From contig JAVTVY010057047.1 of assembly GCA_036873755.1 (NCBI GenBank), positions 62,001 to 126,000 on the forward strand: a stretch of 64,000 nucleotides of DNA. Reading direction: 5' to 3'. Under the pieces are notes generated by a model. The model ran no database searches, was not told the origin of the DNA, and worked only from the letters and a program-made list of their open reading frames with translations. The stretch is from Hanleya hanleyi. Its lineage: Eukaryota; Mollusca; Polyplacophora; Lepidopleurida; Hanleyidae. The position numbers and the translations under genes are program-made. Within the stretch, counting starts at the first letter, position 1; every line of letters begins with the position of its first letter. This document shows, piece by piece, positions 36,840-46,676 of this stretch.

Positions 36840-38190
36840 CAATCACAAAACGTTTCTCAGGGAAAGAGGTATTTGTCTTTCAACCAATCATAACGACATA
36901 CTAAAAGTATACTGGACTTCCAAAATGCATAAATCACCATGCAAAGCTAGATTCATAGCTGGTTCTAGAAGCTGCACCACCAAACTTCTTTCAACCCTGT
37001 TGACGAGGGCCCTTCAGGAGGTAAAATCATTTTGGGAAAGGTATTGCGCCACTATTTCTAAACTCTGGCGTTGAATGTATGTGGATATAGAAAAACTCAA
37101 AATTTCTCACGGAAGAACTTGATGCTAAGGGTCACATACCGTACAGACATGTATCCACATGGGAATTCTTGACTCTCTATGCTACAATCCCTCATCAGGA
37201 CCTTATTGACCGTCTAAGTTCATTAATAGCATCTGTGCTCAAGAAAACTGAGCGTAGATATATTAATGTCGGAAGCCATAAAGCATTCTTTTGCTCTACT
37301 ACATATAAGAGATATCATTCATGGGATGTTTCTTTGTTTATAGAGTTGTTTGAATTTCTCATTAAAAATATCGATGTGAAATTTGGCAACATAATATATC
37401 AACAGCATATAGGTATTCCAATGGGTACTAATTGTGCACTCCTGTTGGCTGACCTATATCTGGTCTCTTATGAATATGACTACATGCAAGCGCTTTCAAA
37501 AAACGATCCATTCCAAGTCCGTTCCTTCTCATTCACCAAACGCTATATAGACGATCTTCTCGCTGTGGATAATCGCTATATAAATGACGCAGTGAAGGAT
37601 ATATATCCACCTTCACTGGATTTGAAGGAAACTGCAGATAGCCCTACAGGCAAATCATATTTAGATCTATATCTCTATAAAAAAGAAGCGGGCATTCTCT
37701 CTCGTCGACTTTATGACAAAAGAGATCGTTACAATTTCGACATCGTAAACTATCCCTTTCTGGACAGCAATATTCCAGTGGGACCTGCATATGGCGTATA
37801 CATATCTCGCCTAGTAGCATTAGCTAGATCCTGTATTAAATGTGACAATTTTAATCAACGTCACAAAACATTGTTGCAGAAACTTATATAAAACAGGGCT
37901 ACACCATCAAGCGCCTCCACTCAAAATTTCTCAAATTTGGCAAAATATATATCGCATGCTGATAGCAAAATACGAGCGTAGCGTGCAAGATCTATGGCGT
38001 TACGTTTCGTAACTTGTGTCTAATTCCGCTTAACCCGGGGCTAGGGGCCGTATGAACCCATGTACTTCAGATTCTCATGGTGCTCATATGAACAGTCACA
38101 ATCAAAGCGTGAAATACTGATCAGCGAAACGGATTTGATATTTTTGGAACATCATGATGTCTTGCCGGCATCACTGAACAAAGTTGATAT
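36840..38190 (+). mobile_element. Penelope-like element copy 3, best preserved
   Basis: Contains an upstream reverse transcriptase segment with KMHKSPCKARFIAGS and CTTKLLS (about 36,920-37,000), a 240-residue frame at 37,169-37,891, and a 3' region shared with 1,330-1,570 and 32,160-32,420. No GIY-YIG endonuclease could be recognised, so the copy is incomplete. Penelope-like is my best assignment from the reverse transcriptase motifs; a related retroelement class is possible. Confidence 0.6.
37169..37891 (+). pseudogene. Penelope-like reverse transcriptase, partial
   Basis: Reverse transcriptase core: motif A region LTLYATIPHQDLI at the start, motif B GIPMGTNCALLLADLY (residues 82-97), motif C YIDD (residues 126-129) with both catalytic aspartates, then LDLYLYKKEAGILSRRLYDKR and the conserved tail SNIPVGPAYGVYISRLV. 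The residue before FLTLY in motif A is Glu where this family normally has Asp (my recollection of the family), which would impair catalysis. The frame closes after LLQKLI, while homology continues out of frame (IKRLHSKFLKFG), so a frameshift lies near 37,890. The upstream part is also interrupted by stops. Confidence 0.7.
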
Positions 38191-38233
38191 ATACCTGTAA
38201 TAAATACCATGAGATAATTTGAGTATAGCCACA

Positions 38234-38298
38234 TTATCCTGACACCGGGCCACCTAGTCCTTGATCTATTCTCTTACTGCTGAGCGCCAGGCGAGAAG
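38234..38298 (+). repeat. Dispersed repeat, left of the Polinton
   Basis: 'ttatcctgacaccgggcca' followed by 'agtccttgatctatt' and 'ctgagcgccaggcga' recurs in the same orientation at 50,973-51,036, outside the other end of the Polinton. The distances to the element ends differ (about 70 bp and about 500 bp), so it is not the target duplication. Confidence 0.65.
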
Positions 38299-38362
38299 CA
38301 ACGCGTTCCATTTGTTCTATATTCTTGACAGATTGTGGAGAGACCAAGAAGCTCCGAAATGA

Positions 38363-38368
38363 AGTGTG
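38363..38368 (+). repeat. Polinton target-site duplication, left
   Basis: AGTGTG directly precedes the element start. The right partner at 50,470-50,475 is AGTGTC, five of six identical. Six-base duplications are characteristic of Polinton integration. Confidence 0.65.
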
Positions 38369-40097
38369 AGTAGTATAGTCCCGTGAAAAAAGATCCCCTT
38401 TTGTCGGGGGAGGTAACTCTTGCATCCGACAGGGGGCGCTTTTGCAGGTTAAAGTATAGGGAGCGGCCATTTGTATAGAAATAGACGTTTTGGGGTCTAG
38501 GGGAGCCACTAATGGGCCGATGGGGTCGAGTGAGGTATCAATGTGAAGCCTATGTGAGGGGGCATCCGACTGGATGTATGTGGGGTAGGAATATCGTCAT
38601 TCTGCGCATGCGCAGTAGACAAAGTGTATGGAAATAGACGTTTTGAAGTCTAGGTGAGTCCCTAGAGGGTCGATGGGGTCGAGTGAGGTATCAGTGTGAA
38701 GCATATGTGAGGGGCATCCGCCTGGACTAGTGTCTCGGCCGTTGTCAACATTCTGCGCATGCGCAGACCGGGAATTGTGGGAAAAGGGTATGGAAATAGA
38801 CGTTTTGGAGTCTAGGTGAGTCCCTAGTGAGCCGATGGGGTCGAGTGAGGTATCGTTGTGAAGGATATGTGAGGGGGCATCCGTCTGGACTAGTGTCTCG
38901 GCCGTTGTCAACATTCTGCGCATGCGCAGACAGGGAATTGTGGGAAAAGGGTATGGAGATAGACGTTTTGGGATCTAGAGGAGCCCCTATTGGTCCGATG
39001 GAGTCGTATGAGGTATCAATGTGAAGCCTATGCGAGGTTCATACTCCATGTAAGAACCACGAGACAATGCATACAATACCTAAATCTGGGGACAACAATG
39101 TGTCTAGACTCGAGCCTTTTCAGCGATACAAAGAGTCAGACAATAGCCTCCCACATGAAGTATCTACCCTATGTGAGGGGGCATCTGCCTGGACTAGTAT
39201 CTCGGTCGTTGTCAACATTCTGCGCATGCGCAGACAGGGAATTGTGGGAGAAGGGTATGGAAATAGACGTTTTGGGGTCGAGGGGGGCCACTCGTGGTCC
39301 GATGGAGTCGTATGAGGTATCAATGTGAAGCATTCGTGAAGAAGCATCCGACGGGCTGGGTGAGACGTGGAACTGACGTAATTCTGCGCATGCGCAGTAG
39401 GCCAAGGGTATGGAAATAAACGTTTTGGGACCTAGGGGAGCCCCTAGTGGGTCGATTGGGTCGAGTGAGGTATCCATGTGAAGCCTATGTGCGGGAGCAT
39501 CCGCCTGGACTAGTGTCTCGTCCGTGTTTGACATTCTGCGCATGCGCAAACAGGGAATTGTGGGAAAAGAGTATGGAAATAGACGTTTTGGGGTGTAGGT
39601 GGGCTACTATGGGTCCGATGGAGCCCCGAGTTCTTATTTTGAAGCTCTCGTGAAGGGGCAGGCGCCTGGACTAATGTGTCGTCCGTGTTCAACATTCTGC
39701 GCATGCTCAGACAGGGAATTGTGGGAAAAGGGTATGGAAATAGACGTTTTCGGGTCTAGGTGGGCCACTATGGGTCCGATGGAGTCGTATGAGGTCTTAT
39801 TTTGAAGCTCTCGTGAAGGAGCATCCGTTTGGACTCCTGGTTCGTCCGTGTTTAAGAGTCTGCGCATGCGCAGTCTGGTCGTAGTATAGAAATATACACA
39901 TGGGAGTGTGTTTGGGGTACTCAACCCCTATGGGTCCATGGTTGTGGTTCGGTGGTGTGGGTTCTGCGCAAGTGTGTGTGACGTCACTTCAGGTTTCACT
40001 AAAAATACCTCCGAACATAGAAGAGTTCCAATTGTTTCTTAGACCTTATGCATGTACTTTCAACATCCGGGTTTCCCACCGCCTGTATGGAATGCAT
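38369..40097 (+). repeat. Polinton left terminal inverted repeat (1.7 kb)
   Basis: Outer 110 bp: AGTAGTATAGTCCC, 'gtcgggggaggtaactcttg', 'agggggcgcttttgcaggtt'. Then about eight ~155-bp units with 'tatggaaatagacgttttgg', 'gtcgagtgaggtatc' and TGCGCATGCGCA (near 38,604, 38,757, 38,917, 39,220, 39,385, 39,539, 39,861, one mutated near 39,700). A ~130-bp foreign segment interrupts one unit at 39,035-39,170. The inner edge is 'cctgtatggaatgcatgta' near 40,090. It is longer than the right terminus because of extra units. Confidence 0.85.
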
Positions 40098-40353
40098 GTA
40101 TCCCGTAATGCCTACTCTTAACCTAGACCAAAACGTGTACTTGGTCTGTGGGCTGATTTCATTGACTCTTTTTTTTACTGCAGTGCTCTTGCATTGTTTT
40201 CTAGGCATTCATGGGTTACATTTGATCCCATCCTAGGCCACTGAATTGGCTATTTTGCTACGCCCATTCATGAACTGAATCCCCACATGTCCCACATGGG
40301 GCATTATGTTCACACAGAAAACACACACGACAGAGTTTTGAGATCTCTTTTTT

Positions 40354-40359
40354 TTTATT
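40354..40359 (-). terminator. Polyadenylation signal for the virion gene cluster
   Basis: AATAAA on the minus strand, overlapping the end of the displaced C-terminal protease frame and followed by an A-rich run. It is positioned to end a transcript through capsid and protease genes. Confidence 0.5.
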
Positions 40360-40902
40360 CAGTGAACAACAACAATGTGAGAACAACCACGTGAAAAAAA
40401 CTGAAGCCCAGAACTGGGGGCTTTACGTGAAAAGATTTAAGCCCAGAACGGTTCATGAAATGAACGGCAGCCCAGTCATATACGAGTACATCTCGGCCCT
40501 CGGCCTTGGGGTACTCGTCAAACATGTGGACGATCGTCTGCATGGAATGTCCCCGAAATCGATGGTACAGGTAAAACAAGAATATTGTCCGCACACCCTA
40601 CTGGTGAGGCTTTGCAACGTTTTGTTATTCCAACACCACGTATCTGTGCCTTGATCCATGAAGTCTGTTAAATCGGGATGGAGGGGTGGCAGGCAGTACG
40701 GATCAAAGTATTCGCCCTGCTCTTCTGTCAAGTACACGGCCACCCAGTGTTGACCGGGCCGATTCATCGGGTCTTTATTCAGGGCGTAATCAGCAGGATA
40801 CACACGGTCTAATGGGAACACATCTCGGGTGAACACTCCTTGAAAGACCATGCGTGTCCCTGGGTCATTCTCCAGCACAGTGCGTATCTGGTCTGTATCC
40901 AT
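40355..40902 (-). pseudogene. Adenain-type maturation protease, frameshifted
   Basis: Cysteine protease of the adenovirus protease family, which trims capsid and core precursors in the assembling virion. The start ATG at 40,902 lies just after the capsid gene's stop (40,904-40,906) and gives a typical N-terminus (MDTDQIRTVLENDP). From that start the catalytic residues are His52 (GQHW), Asp67 (EYFDPY), Gln97 (oxyanion) and Cys104 (RVCGQY); the Gln-Cys spacing of 7 matches adenain. Directly after CGQY the frame shifts. The family C-terminus (RGHSMQTIVHMFDEYP and following) continues in another minus-strand frame from about 40,590 to 40,355, while the original frame runs to an unrelated end at 40,453. 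A one-base loss near 40,590 is the simplest explanation. Confidence 0.85.
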
Positions 40903-40903
40903 G

Positions 40904-42207
40904 TTAGGTGGCAAAGTCACACAGGACGTTACGGCTTTTATCGATTTGAATAATGTTGTCAAACTCAGCGTAGCAAATCACATTGATGGTTTTCGGTAAA
41001 AGTGTCCCGAAATGCAATTTCAAGCGTAAGTTGCCTTTCTTGACGAGACTCAGTTGATGATCGTTGTCTAAGGTGGGGGTCAGATCGAAACAGAACAATG
41101 TGTATCCTTTGCCGAAATCGTCTCGACTGATCATGTTTCCCTCGTCTTGGTTGATTTGGCCAGTTGCTGTGAAGAGGTTCAGATAGCTCCGGATGTAATT
41201 GGCCGTCCCGAAGTTAGGTTGTGAGGGCCGTGCCGGTACCTGTTGGCCATCCACATGCAGGGCCACGAAATTGTGTTGAACGCTTTTAGATTGAATGGAT
41301 TCCTCGAGAGAGTCCCATTATAACTGACGTTCTCCACACAAGCTAGGGTTAAACGCTTGGGCAAATCCCCCAGGAACAGGTTTTCTTGATTGACAATCAT
41401 ATTCCCTTTAGGGACGGAAAAGACCTTGGTCTGTACTCGTCGAATCGGGTACTGGGCTGGGTTTTTTCTCCAAGGCTCTGTTGTGCCCCAACTGTACACC
41501 TGGGCTCGGTTTCACTTTGCGTACAAACAGACTGGCCTCTTGGATGACAATGTTATACTCGAGGTCCTCACTCGGGGCCATCAAGGCAAACGCAGGCGTT
41601 GCGCGCAGTAGTCGTATTTTGACAGGTACTCCATTCAAGAGGTATCGGTCCTGCATGAATAAGTCCGCATGCAGACGTCCCATCATATCGACCGAGTGAC
41701 TCTCTGCTTATCATCCACTCTCTCCGTATAGCCGTCATTATCGGGACTCGCTTCCATATTGCCTGCGGTATCTCGGTAGAACAACGGGGTTGTCAAATAC
41801 GACTTTTTAGCGTCACGCCCGTAGGATAACAGTGTTTCGATGTAGGCTCGGTACGGGTACGTGTTCGTTGAGGCGGTCACCCGTTTATCACTGAGGGCTA
41901 TATCCACTTGCTGGAATAGCGAATGAAGCCAGAGATACACTGGACCCACGGGTGCATCTGCTTTGAGGACAGACCCATCTTTATTGGTTATTTTAGCTTT
42001 CACATATAGGTACGTATGGGCTAAATCCAGGTAGGTCGTATCTGCGTTGGTGATGGTGAATTCAATGGGGCCTGTGTCTGTAATGCTGGAAAGGGGAAGA
42101 TGTTCCACCCATTGACCCTCTTCGGCACTGGTCTGAGTAGGTGGGACGGTCCATAAATCAAATTCACTGTTGGTAGAAGGACACGACTCGGCGTGGATGA
42201 AAGCCAT
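40904..42207 (-). pseudogene. Polinton major capsid protein (hexon-like), three frame breaks
   Basis: Double jelly-roll major capsid protein, which would form the hexon-like trimers of the shell. The family N-terminus (MAFIHAESC, then DLWTVPPTQTS and EGQWVEHLPL) starts at 42,207. The frame is open to 41,683 and then shifts. The next segment (MMGRLHADLFMQDRYLLNG) occupies about 41,690-41,470, a third about 41,470-41,275 (containing PKGNMIVNQENLFLGDLP), and the last (VDGQQVPARPSQPNFGTANY through to the stop) runs to 40,904. All are on the minus strand and collinear, so this is one gene with three small indels. No intact capsid protein can be made. It is fused in frame to the upstream penton gene. 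Confidence 0.85.
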
Positions 42208-43398
42208 GTTTGAAGAAAAGATATCCTGGGTCTTCGATGTGCGTCGTCGCTGGGTCGGTCGTCGACTGGTGCGTGGTCTCGGTGGTGCGGGTCTTTTATT
42301 CCCTACGGTGCGTTGTGCTTTGGCGACCAAGACGCCTCCTGCTTCTTTGGCTCGGCGTTTCAGTGCTTCTTTGGGTGCCGCACCTCCCAAGACATCACCC
42401 GCGACTTGCAGTCCACTGCGTACCGCTTGTTTGCCGATCGCTTTGACCCCACGCGTCACCAAGGGCAGGAATGTTTTGACGATGTTCCCGAATATGTTCC
42501 CCAGGCCATGTCCTCGTTGCATGCGTGTACCTGCAAAGACCGGGAAGCTACCCCCGGCCTGTTGGGCATAATAGTCCATATAGCTGCGTGCATCACACTC
42601 GTAAGGCACCTTCATTATGCAAAGTGAACCGCTCGTACGGAAATGAAGTGTCAGCACCACTTTCCCACGCTCGAATGCGATCGGTTGACCGGTGTCGTCT
42701 CTTATATCGATGACGATGGAGCTAATATCGGTCTGACTGACCGATAGATACACGATGTGCCTGAAACTGTTGGTGACTTGAGCTCCATACTTGCCTTTCA
42801 CCGGGCAGACGCATAGTAGAGGTACGTTGCTGTCTCCGACAATGTGTGCATCGACCACGTCTGAGTAGATGTACAGGCCATGCATACCACCACGCATGTC
42901 CATCGGGATGTGGCCTGCTTCGCCGGTGGGGCCAGCGTACCCCTGTAGATCGAAACCCAGCATTTGCTGTAGGGTAGGACTGATTTCGACACTCACGTTG
43001 GGGCTGAGAGTGAGACTGGCTTTGTCGTTGTGTGCGTTGTAATCGAAGTCCACATGATTTTTGAAGGGGAAAGTTTTTATGGGTTGTGAAGTATTCGTGA
43101 TGTCCCGTAGAGACTTATAATGCATCAGACTTCTTAGCCCACCCATGAACTCCTTGGGAGTATCGTATTTGCCTTCGGGTAGGGTGAGTCGGGTTTCTTG
43201 TCCTTCGTAGGTCACCTCGTACCACATTTCACCACCTCGCACGTTGTACCACGAGTAAGGGTATTGGATATCCACGAGTCCACATTCCCAGCCTCCAGGT
43301 AAATGCAACGGTTGCGGTAACTGGGTCACGTACTTGGTCAAGGTGTTGTCAGGAAACACATCATCCGAGCTGTTACTGGATAGGGTGAGGTAAAACAT
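42208..43398 (-). CDS. Polinton penton-like minor capsid protein with pX/pVI-like tail
   Basis: Residues 1-285 form the minor capsid (single jelly-roll, penton-base-like) domain, recognisable from MFYLTLSSNSSDDVFPDNTL, GGWECGLVDIQYPYSW and VPLLCVCPVKGKYG. Residues 290-314 (GTRMQRGHGLGNIFG and FLPLV) resemble the membrane-active pX/pVI peptides of adenoviruses. Residues 340-392 are strongly basic and Pro-rich. The expected stop before the capsid ATG is missing: DIFSSN runs straight into the capsid methionine at 42,207, so the open frame continues to 41,683 (571 codons). The TCA codon at 42,213-42,211 is one substitution from a stop. A TATA-like TATTAAAA lies about 40 bp upstream of the start. 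Confidence 0.85.
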
Positions 43399-43404
43399 GG
43401 CGAC

Positions 43405-43560
43405 TGAGCTTTCCTGCTGCTGCTGCTGTTGGTTTTAATACTTCTCCCAGCCCTTGGGCGCTATTCGTCGTGATGGTCGCGGTGACTTAGATCTTGGTGG
43501 TTGTAGGGGGTGGCGTGGTAAAAGGGGTGAAAAAGTAGATGCCCGCCGTGGTGGTGTTTT
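43405..43560 (-). pseudogene. Possible small virion-region gene, interrupted
   Basis: Between core and penton genes one minus-strand frame reads AGIYFFTPFTTPPPTTTKI, a stop, then VTATITTN. The degraded Polinton at 53,273-53,452 has MGALFSPFKNPAANTTRI and QVTAAVTP in the same gene position. The match suggests a short shared gene, broken here by a stop. Function unknown. The resemblance is short, so confidence is low. Confidence 0.3.
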
Positions 43561-43578
43561 GGGGGGAGACTCCGGTTC

Positions 43579-44229
43579 TCACTCGGTTTCCCAAGAAGGT
43601 TGTGGAGTCTGTCGTTGTACGTGCACCGGCGATTCACGCTGCATCCAGGCCCAGCGCTCGGGGTTCCCCACCAATTCCTGTGGTACATGCATGTCTTTCA
43701 AGGCTTGAGCGAAGACCTCCCATCCTCGAGGATTCGCGTGCGACCTGCGTTGACGCATCAGGTCAGTCACTAAATCCGTCATGTGGGTCCCGGGGACCAC
43801 CTGATTCTGTACCAGTAGTTCACCTTTATCATTCCAAGTCATGTTAGGATTCTGTTTCATCCGTTGTAATACCAGGCCAGCTTGTTTCTTGAACGATGCA
43901 GGTACACTCTTCAGGACTTCGCCTGCGACCCACTGTGGGGCTGTGAGTGGTACCCCTGGTAATTGCGGCTGTTGGGGCGGTGCTGAGGTTGGTGGTGGTG
44001 CTGGGGTAGAGAGGGTTTTGTATTGGTCCATGAACGTCATGTACCGCTGAAGCGTTTCATTGTACTGTTGTACTTTCTCACTGTCGCTTAACCCCGGTCG
44101 TTGTAAGATTTGACGCATCTCTTCATCGAGTGTGTTTCTCGTCTTCACCGTAGAGGGTACGGGGTACGGTGATTGGAGGTTTTGAAGGAGCCGAGGTTCG
44201 ACGAGGACCATTTTTTTCGTGTGGTTCAT
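43579..44229 (-). CDS. Polinton core-like virion protein
   Basis: 216 residues. The N-terminal part has DEEMRQILQRPGLSDSEKVQ and YNETLQRYMTF (likely helical). Residues 75-100 form a Pro/Gln-rich linker. The C-terminal domain has LVTDLMRQRRSHANPRG, KDMHVPQELVGNP and ERWAWM. This layout recurs in Polintons and adintoviruses next to pX-like genes and is thought to be an internal core component. The ATG at 44,229 overlaps the stop of the pX-like gene (ATGA), suggesting coupled expression; MVLVEPRLL, 18 bp downstream, is an alternative start. A degraded relative is at 53,035-53,165. The frame is intact. Confidence 0.7.
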   Translation of the reverse strand: MNHTKKMVLVEPRLLQNLQSPYPVPSTVKTRNTLDEEMRQILQRPGLSDSEKVQQYNETLQRYMTFMDQYKTLSTPAPPPTSAPPQQPQLPGVPLTAPQWVAGEVLKSVPASFKKQAGLVLQRMKQNPNMTWNDKGELLVQNQVVPGTHMTDLVTDLMRQRRSHANPRGWEVFAQALKDMHVPQELVGNPERWAWMQRESPVHVQRQTPQPSWETE

Positions 44230-44561
44230 TGGCGGCCGGACAGTCCACCCAATACTGGACCCAACACGGAAGCCGCCAACGATGCTAAAATGGCCCCGAG
44301 AAAGCCGCCTTTCTGTAACACCTTTTTCTTTTGTGTTTGAGAGACTCTCTTCTGGACTAAGGTTCGCAGACCTGTCTTATGCTTGGCCAACTTCGCCTTC
44401 TGAGCCGGAGTCAGCGGTACGTTGCCTTTTAAGATATTGAGTCCACACAGACAGCACACGAGAGCAGGGTCTGCGCCGCGTACAATGGTTCGAACCAACT
44501 CGGGTGGGGTCGTCTTCAATACACGGAGCGTCTGAGCATGCTTCCGTACTCGAGCAGACAT
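44226..44561 (-). CDS. Polinton pX/pVI-like basic peptide precursor
   Basis: About 111 residues from MSARVRKH; three in-frame codons lie upstream, to 44,570. Typical sequence: ILKGNVPLTPAQKAKLAKHK, then LRTLVQKRVSQTQKKKVLQ, then a hydrophobic glycine-rich end starting KGGFLGAILASLAASVLGP. In Polintons and adintoviruses this combination marks a small basic protein related to adenovirus pX/pVI, likely DNA-binding or membrane-disrupting after proteolysis. 'VCCLCGLN' supplies three cysteines before the basic region. A weak TATA-like TAAAAA lies about 37 bp upstream. It overlaps the core gene by four bases. Confidence 0.75.
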   Translation of the reverse strand: MSARVRKHAQTLRVLKTTPPELVRTIVRGADPALVCCLCGLNILKGNVPLTPAQKAKLAKHKTGLRTLVQKRVSQTQKKKVLQKGGFLGAILASLAASVLGPVLGGLSGRQ

Positions 44562-44664
44562 CATGTACAACTGATGCTAGAACCCACAACCCTGCCCTTT
44601 TTAACTACCTACCTCGTGAATATTGAAGAGAGACAAAAGTCAACCATGATGTGGTATTAATTCT

Positions 44665-44670
44665 TTTATT
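44665..44670 (-). terminator. Polyadenylation signal after the ATPase gene
   Basis: AATAAA on the minus strand, about 60 bp after the ATPase stop and before the pX-like gene, separating the two transcription units. Confidence 0.5.
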
Positions 44671-44727
44671 ATCCCCAACATCAAACATACACCGCAGCTG
44701 GGGGGAACCACTGTGGGTGTGTTTACA

Positions 44728-45336
44728 TTATTTTTGCATGTACACGTGGTGGGTCTCTCCGGGAAAGATACCGGTCCGTAGTCGAAGGTGGTCGGGGGTG
44801 GCTTGCTTCAGGTCGAAGAGCATATACCCGTGCTGAGGGGTTGGGGCATCTTTAAAGGCTTCCAACGCAAACGCAGTGCGTCCAGGGTACATCTGTCTCG
44901 CCAAGTGCAGTACTTGAGTGGTATCTCTCGGGTTTTTGAAGACCACAAGGTAGTGGGCATTTAAGCTGATGTTCCGATGTTCTTTGTTTTTACTGAACAG
45001 ATTCTGCACAATGTAGATGATGCTGAGACGTCGATGATGGCTGCCTTTGGTAAAGAGTTGGGTGACTCGCGCATCCGTCTCCGCCATGAGATCATCCAGA
45101 ACCACCAAGGTGTCCGGTTCCAAATCGGCCAGGTTGGGTAGTCCTTCCACGAACGTGATGTGGGGCATTGCTGCGTACGCCGCCTGCCATTCTCCGAAAC
45201 ACCATACGACTCGGGCAATGGGTGGAGTAATCATGCTGTCGGCGTGTTCGAGGAGCTTTCCGACGAAGTGCGTTTTGCCGGAACCCGTCGGTCCTGCGAT
45301 GACGCAGGTGAAGGGGTGTTGCCACCGAGGGTCCAT
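44728..45336 (-). CDS. Polinton genome-packaging ATPase (FtsK/HerA type)
   Basis: 202 residues. P-loop NTPase of the A32-like packaging family, which would pump element DNA into preformed capsids. Walker A GPTGSGKT at residues 15-22; Walker B TLVVLDDL at 76-83; a conserved polar position in the strand IIYIVQN (106-112); C-terminal FKNPRDTTQVLHLARQMYP. The start MDPRWQHPFTC leaves only 14 residues before the P loop, as usual in this family. It overlaps the upstream membrane-protein gene by about 105 bp in another frame. It appears intact. Confidence 0.9.
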   Translation of the reverse strand: MDPRWQHPFTCVIAGPTGSGKTHFVGKLLEHADSMITPPIARVVWCFGEWQAAYAAMPHITFVEGLPNLADLEPDTLVVLDDLMAETDARVTQLFTKGSHHRRLSIIYIVQNLFSKNKEHRNISLNAHYLVVFKNPRDTTQVLHLARQMYPGRTAFALEAFKDAPTPQHGYMLFDLKQATPDHLRLRTGIFPGETHHVYMQK

Positions 45337-45761
45337 GGTTGGAGGTGTACCCGCTGTCGTGGTAACCCACTCTTGTAAATTTGGTACGAGTGAACTGCGG
45401 TCGTCGGTGCGTCGAGCTTTGGTACCTTTGTCGATGGGCGTTCACTGTGAGTGATGAAATCCGGTGGATTTTCAGACGTACTGGGTGCACTTGGTGTAGG
45501 TGTGGACTCTATACTCGATGTAGCCTGTACACGGTGTGTGGTGGTGGTGAAGACTGGGCTCGTTTCGGTCACGGGGTTGGCTGGTGCTATCTGTAGACTG
45601 GTTTGACTGGCGGCTGGTGGTTGTGTCTTTTGTGGGATGAGTAGAGTGCTGAGATAGGCTACGTCGTAAAACACACCTCCGTACAACACACTCAGCAGGG
45701 TTAGCAATATCACTACAAAGCCCACTTGTGCTTTGCGCGTTTTGGGAGACGCTGTGTTCAT
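45231..45761 (-). CDS. Polinton single-pass membrane protein
   Basis: 176 residues. A positively charged N-terminus (SPKTRKAQ) is followed by hydrophobic residues 13-42 (VGFVVILLTLLSVLYGGVF and YLSTLLI), then a Ser/Thr/Pro-rich, probably disordered region with little structure. A TATAAAA box is at 45,802-45,808, 41 bp before the start. Its end overlaps the ATPase start. I do not recognise a family. It could anchor in a host membrane or in virions; that is inference only. Confidence 0.55.
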   Translation of the reverse strand: MNTASPKTRKAQVGFVVILLTLLSVLYGGVFYDVAYLSTLLIPQKTQPPAASQTSLQIAPANPVTETSPVFTTTTHRVQATSSIESTPTPSAPSTSENPPDFITHSERPSTKVPKLDAPTTAVHSYQIYKSGLPRQRVHLQPWTLGGNTPSPASSQDRRVPAKRTSSESSSNTPTA

Positions 45762-45801
45762 GGTCGAACGTGTAATGCAGGATGATGGCGGTGGTGTCTG
45801 G

Positions 45802-45808
45802 TTTTATA
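45802..45808 (-). promoter_or_regulatory. TATA box of the membrane-protein gene
   Basis: TATAAAA on the minus strand, 41 bp upstream of the ATG at 45,761. It overlaps the stop codon of the downstream integrase copy. Confidence 0.5.
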
Positions 45809-46676
45809 GTCGTTTCACCTGGTTGGCCGCGACCCAGGAATTGAAGGAACTGGGCCAGCCTTGCCATTTGACGAAATAAAATTGGATGCCACGTCGACGT
45901 TCGGTTTTTAGGATGCGTTCCACCGTATAGTAGTCTTGCTTTGTTTTTACGACAGGTTGTAATTCCAGCTTGTAAAACGTCACTAGCAACGGTTCCCCTT
46001 GAAGATCTTCCAGTTCATAGATTCGCCGCTGTCGGGATAGGCGCCGTTTAATCAGGAAGTGCTCATCGCTCCAGTTGGGCAAGTAACTTTTCTCGAACTT
46101 GCCCTTGACTTTACTGATCCGTACAGGGTCCCCGACCTTGAAATCCTTCTTCGGCACTCGTTGCGATTGTATGGGGTACAAGACACGCCGGACTTGGGCT
46201 TCATTGCGTTGGGTCACGGTAATGGGGGCTCTCTGTATACTCCGGTGATAGGCTCGATTGTAACCACTCACAAGTTTCGGGAGAACATCGATGTACCGCC
46301 TTGTATTCTTATAGGTGAAATATTTATACATGCGGCCTTTGAATGTCCTGTTCAACCTTACCACAACGGAAGCCATGGTCTCGTTGTAGTTGTGAAAGAA
46401 GAAGACCTTCTGTTTCTTGAGAAAGGCTTGGAACGGTCTGTTGAGGAATTCCATGCCTTCGTCGGTTTGCAAATACAAGGGTTTGCGCCCGGTCTTGAAG
46501 ATGTCCTTGAACGCCGCTATGAGATTCGCCCCAGTTTTCGTCCGGATGGGTACCACCCACGCATACTTTGACAGGATATCGATACACGTCAAGATATACC
46601 GATTGCCATCGTTGTGTTTGGCAAAGGCGCTCATATCGACCAAATCTGCTTGCCATTTTGCATCTAGTCCTCCCAC
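45804..46676 (-). pseudogene. Integrase copy A: catalytic core (Glu lost), SH3-like region and chromodomain
   Basis: 290 codons beginning inside the catalytic core at GGLDAKWQADLVDM. The rve-type core has Asp11 (WQAD) and Asp72 (QTDEGMEF), but the third catalytic residue is Val106 (SVVVRLNRT) instead of Glu. Copy B has Glu at this site; the difference is one base at 46,360. Downstream, KVGDPVRISKVKG and the following residues form an SH3-like region, and residues 249-290 (YYTVERILKT, YFVKWQGWP, NSWVAANQV) form a chromodomain, which in related elements directs integration to modified histones. This copy lacks the N-terminal part because it is the downstream half of a tandem duplication. Confidence 0.85.

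Noticed and set aside
39900..40121. 73-codon plus-strand frame in the left terminal repeat
   Set aside because: It is the mirror copy of the terminal-repeat part of the frame at 48,956-49,567 and has no protein features of its own.
42170..42627. Plus-strand frames opposite the capsid and penton genes
   Set aside because: They are antisense shadows of well-supported minus-strand genes.
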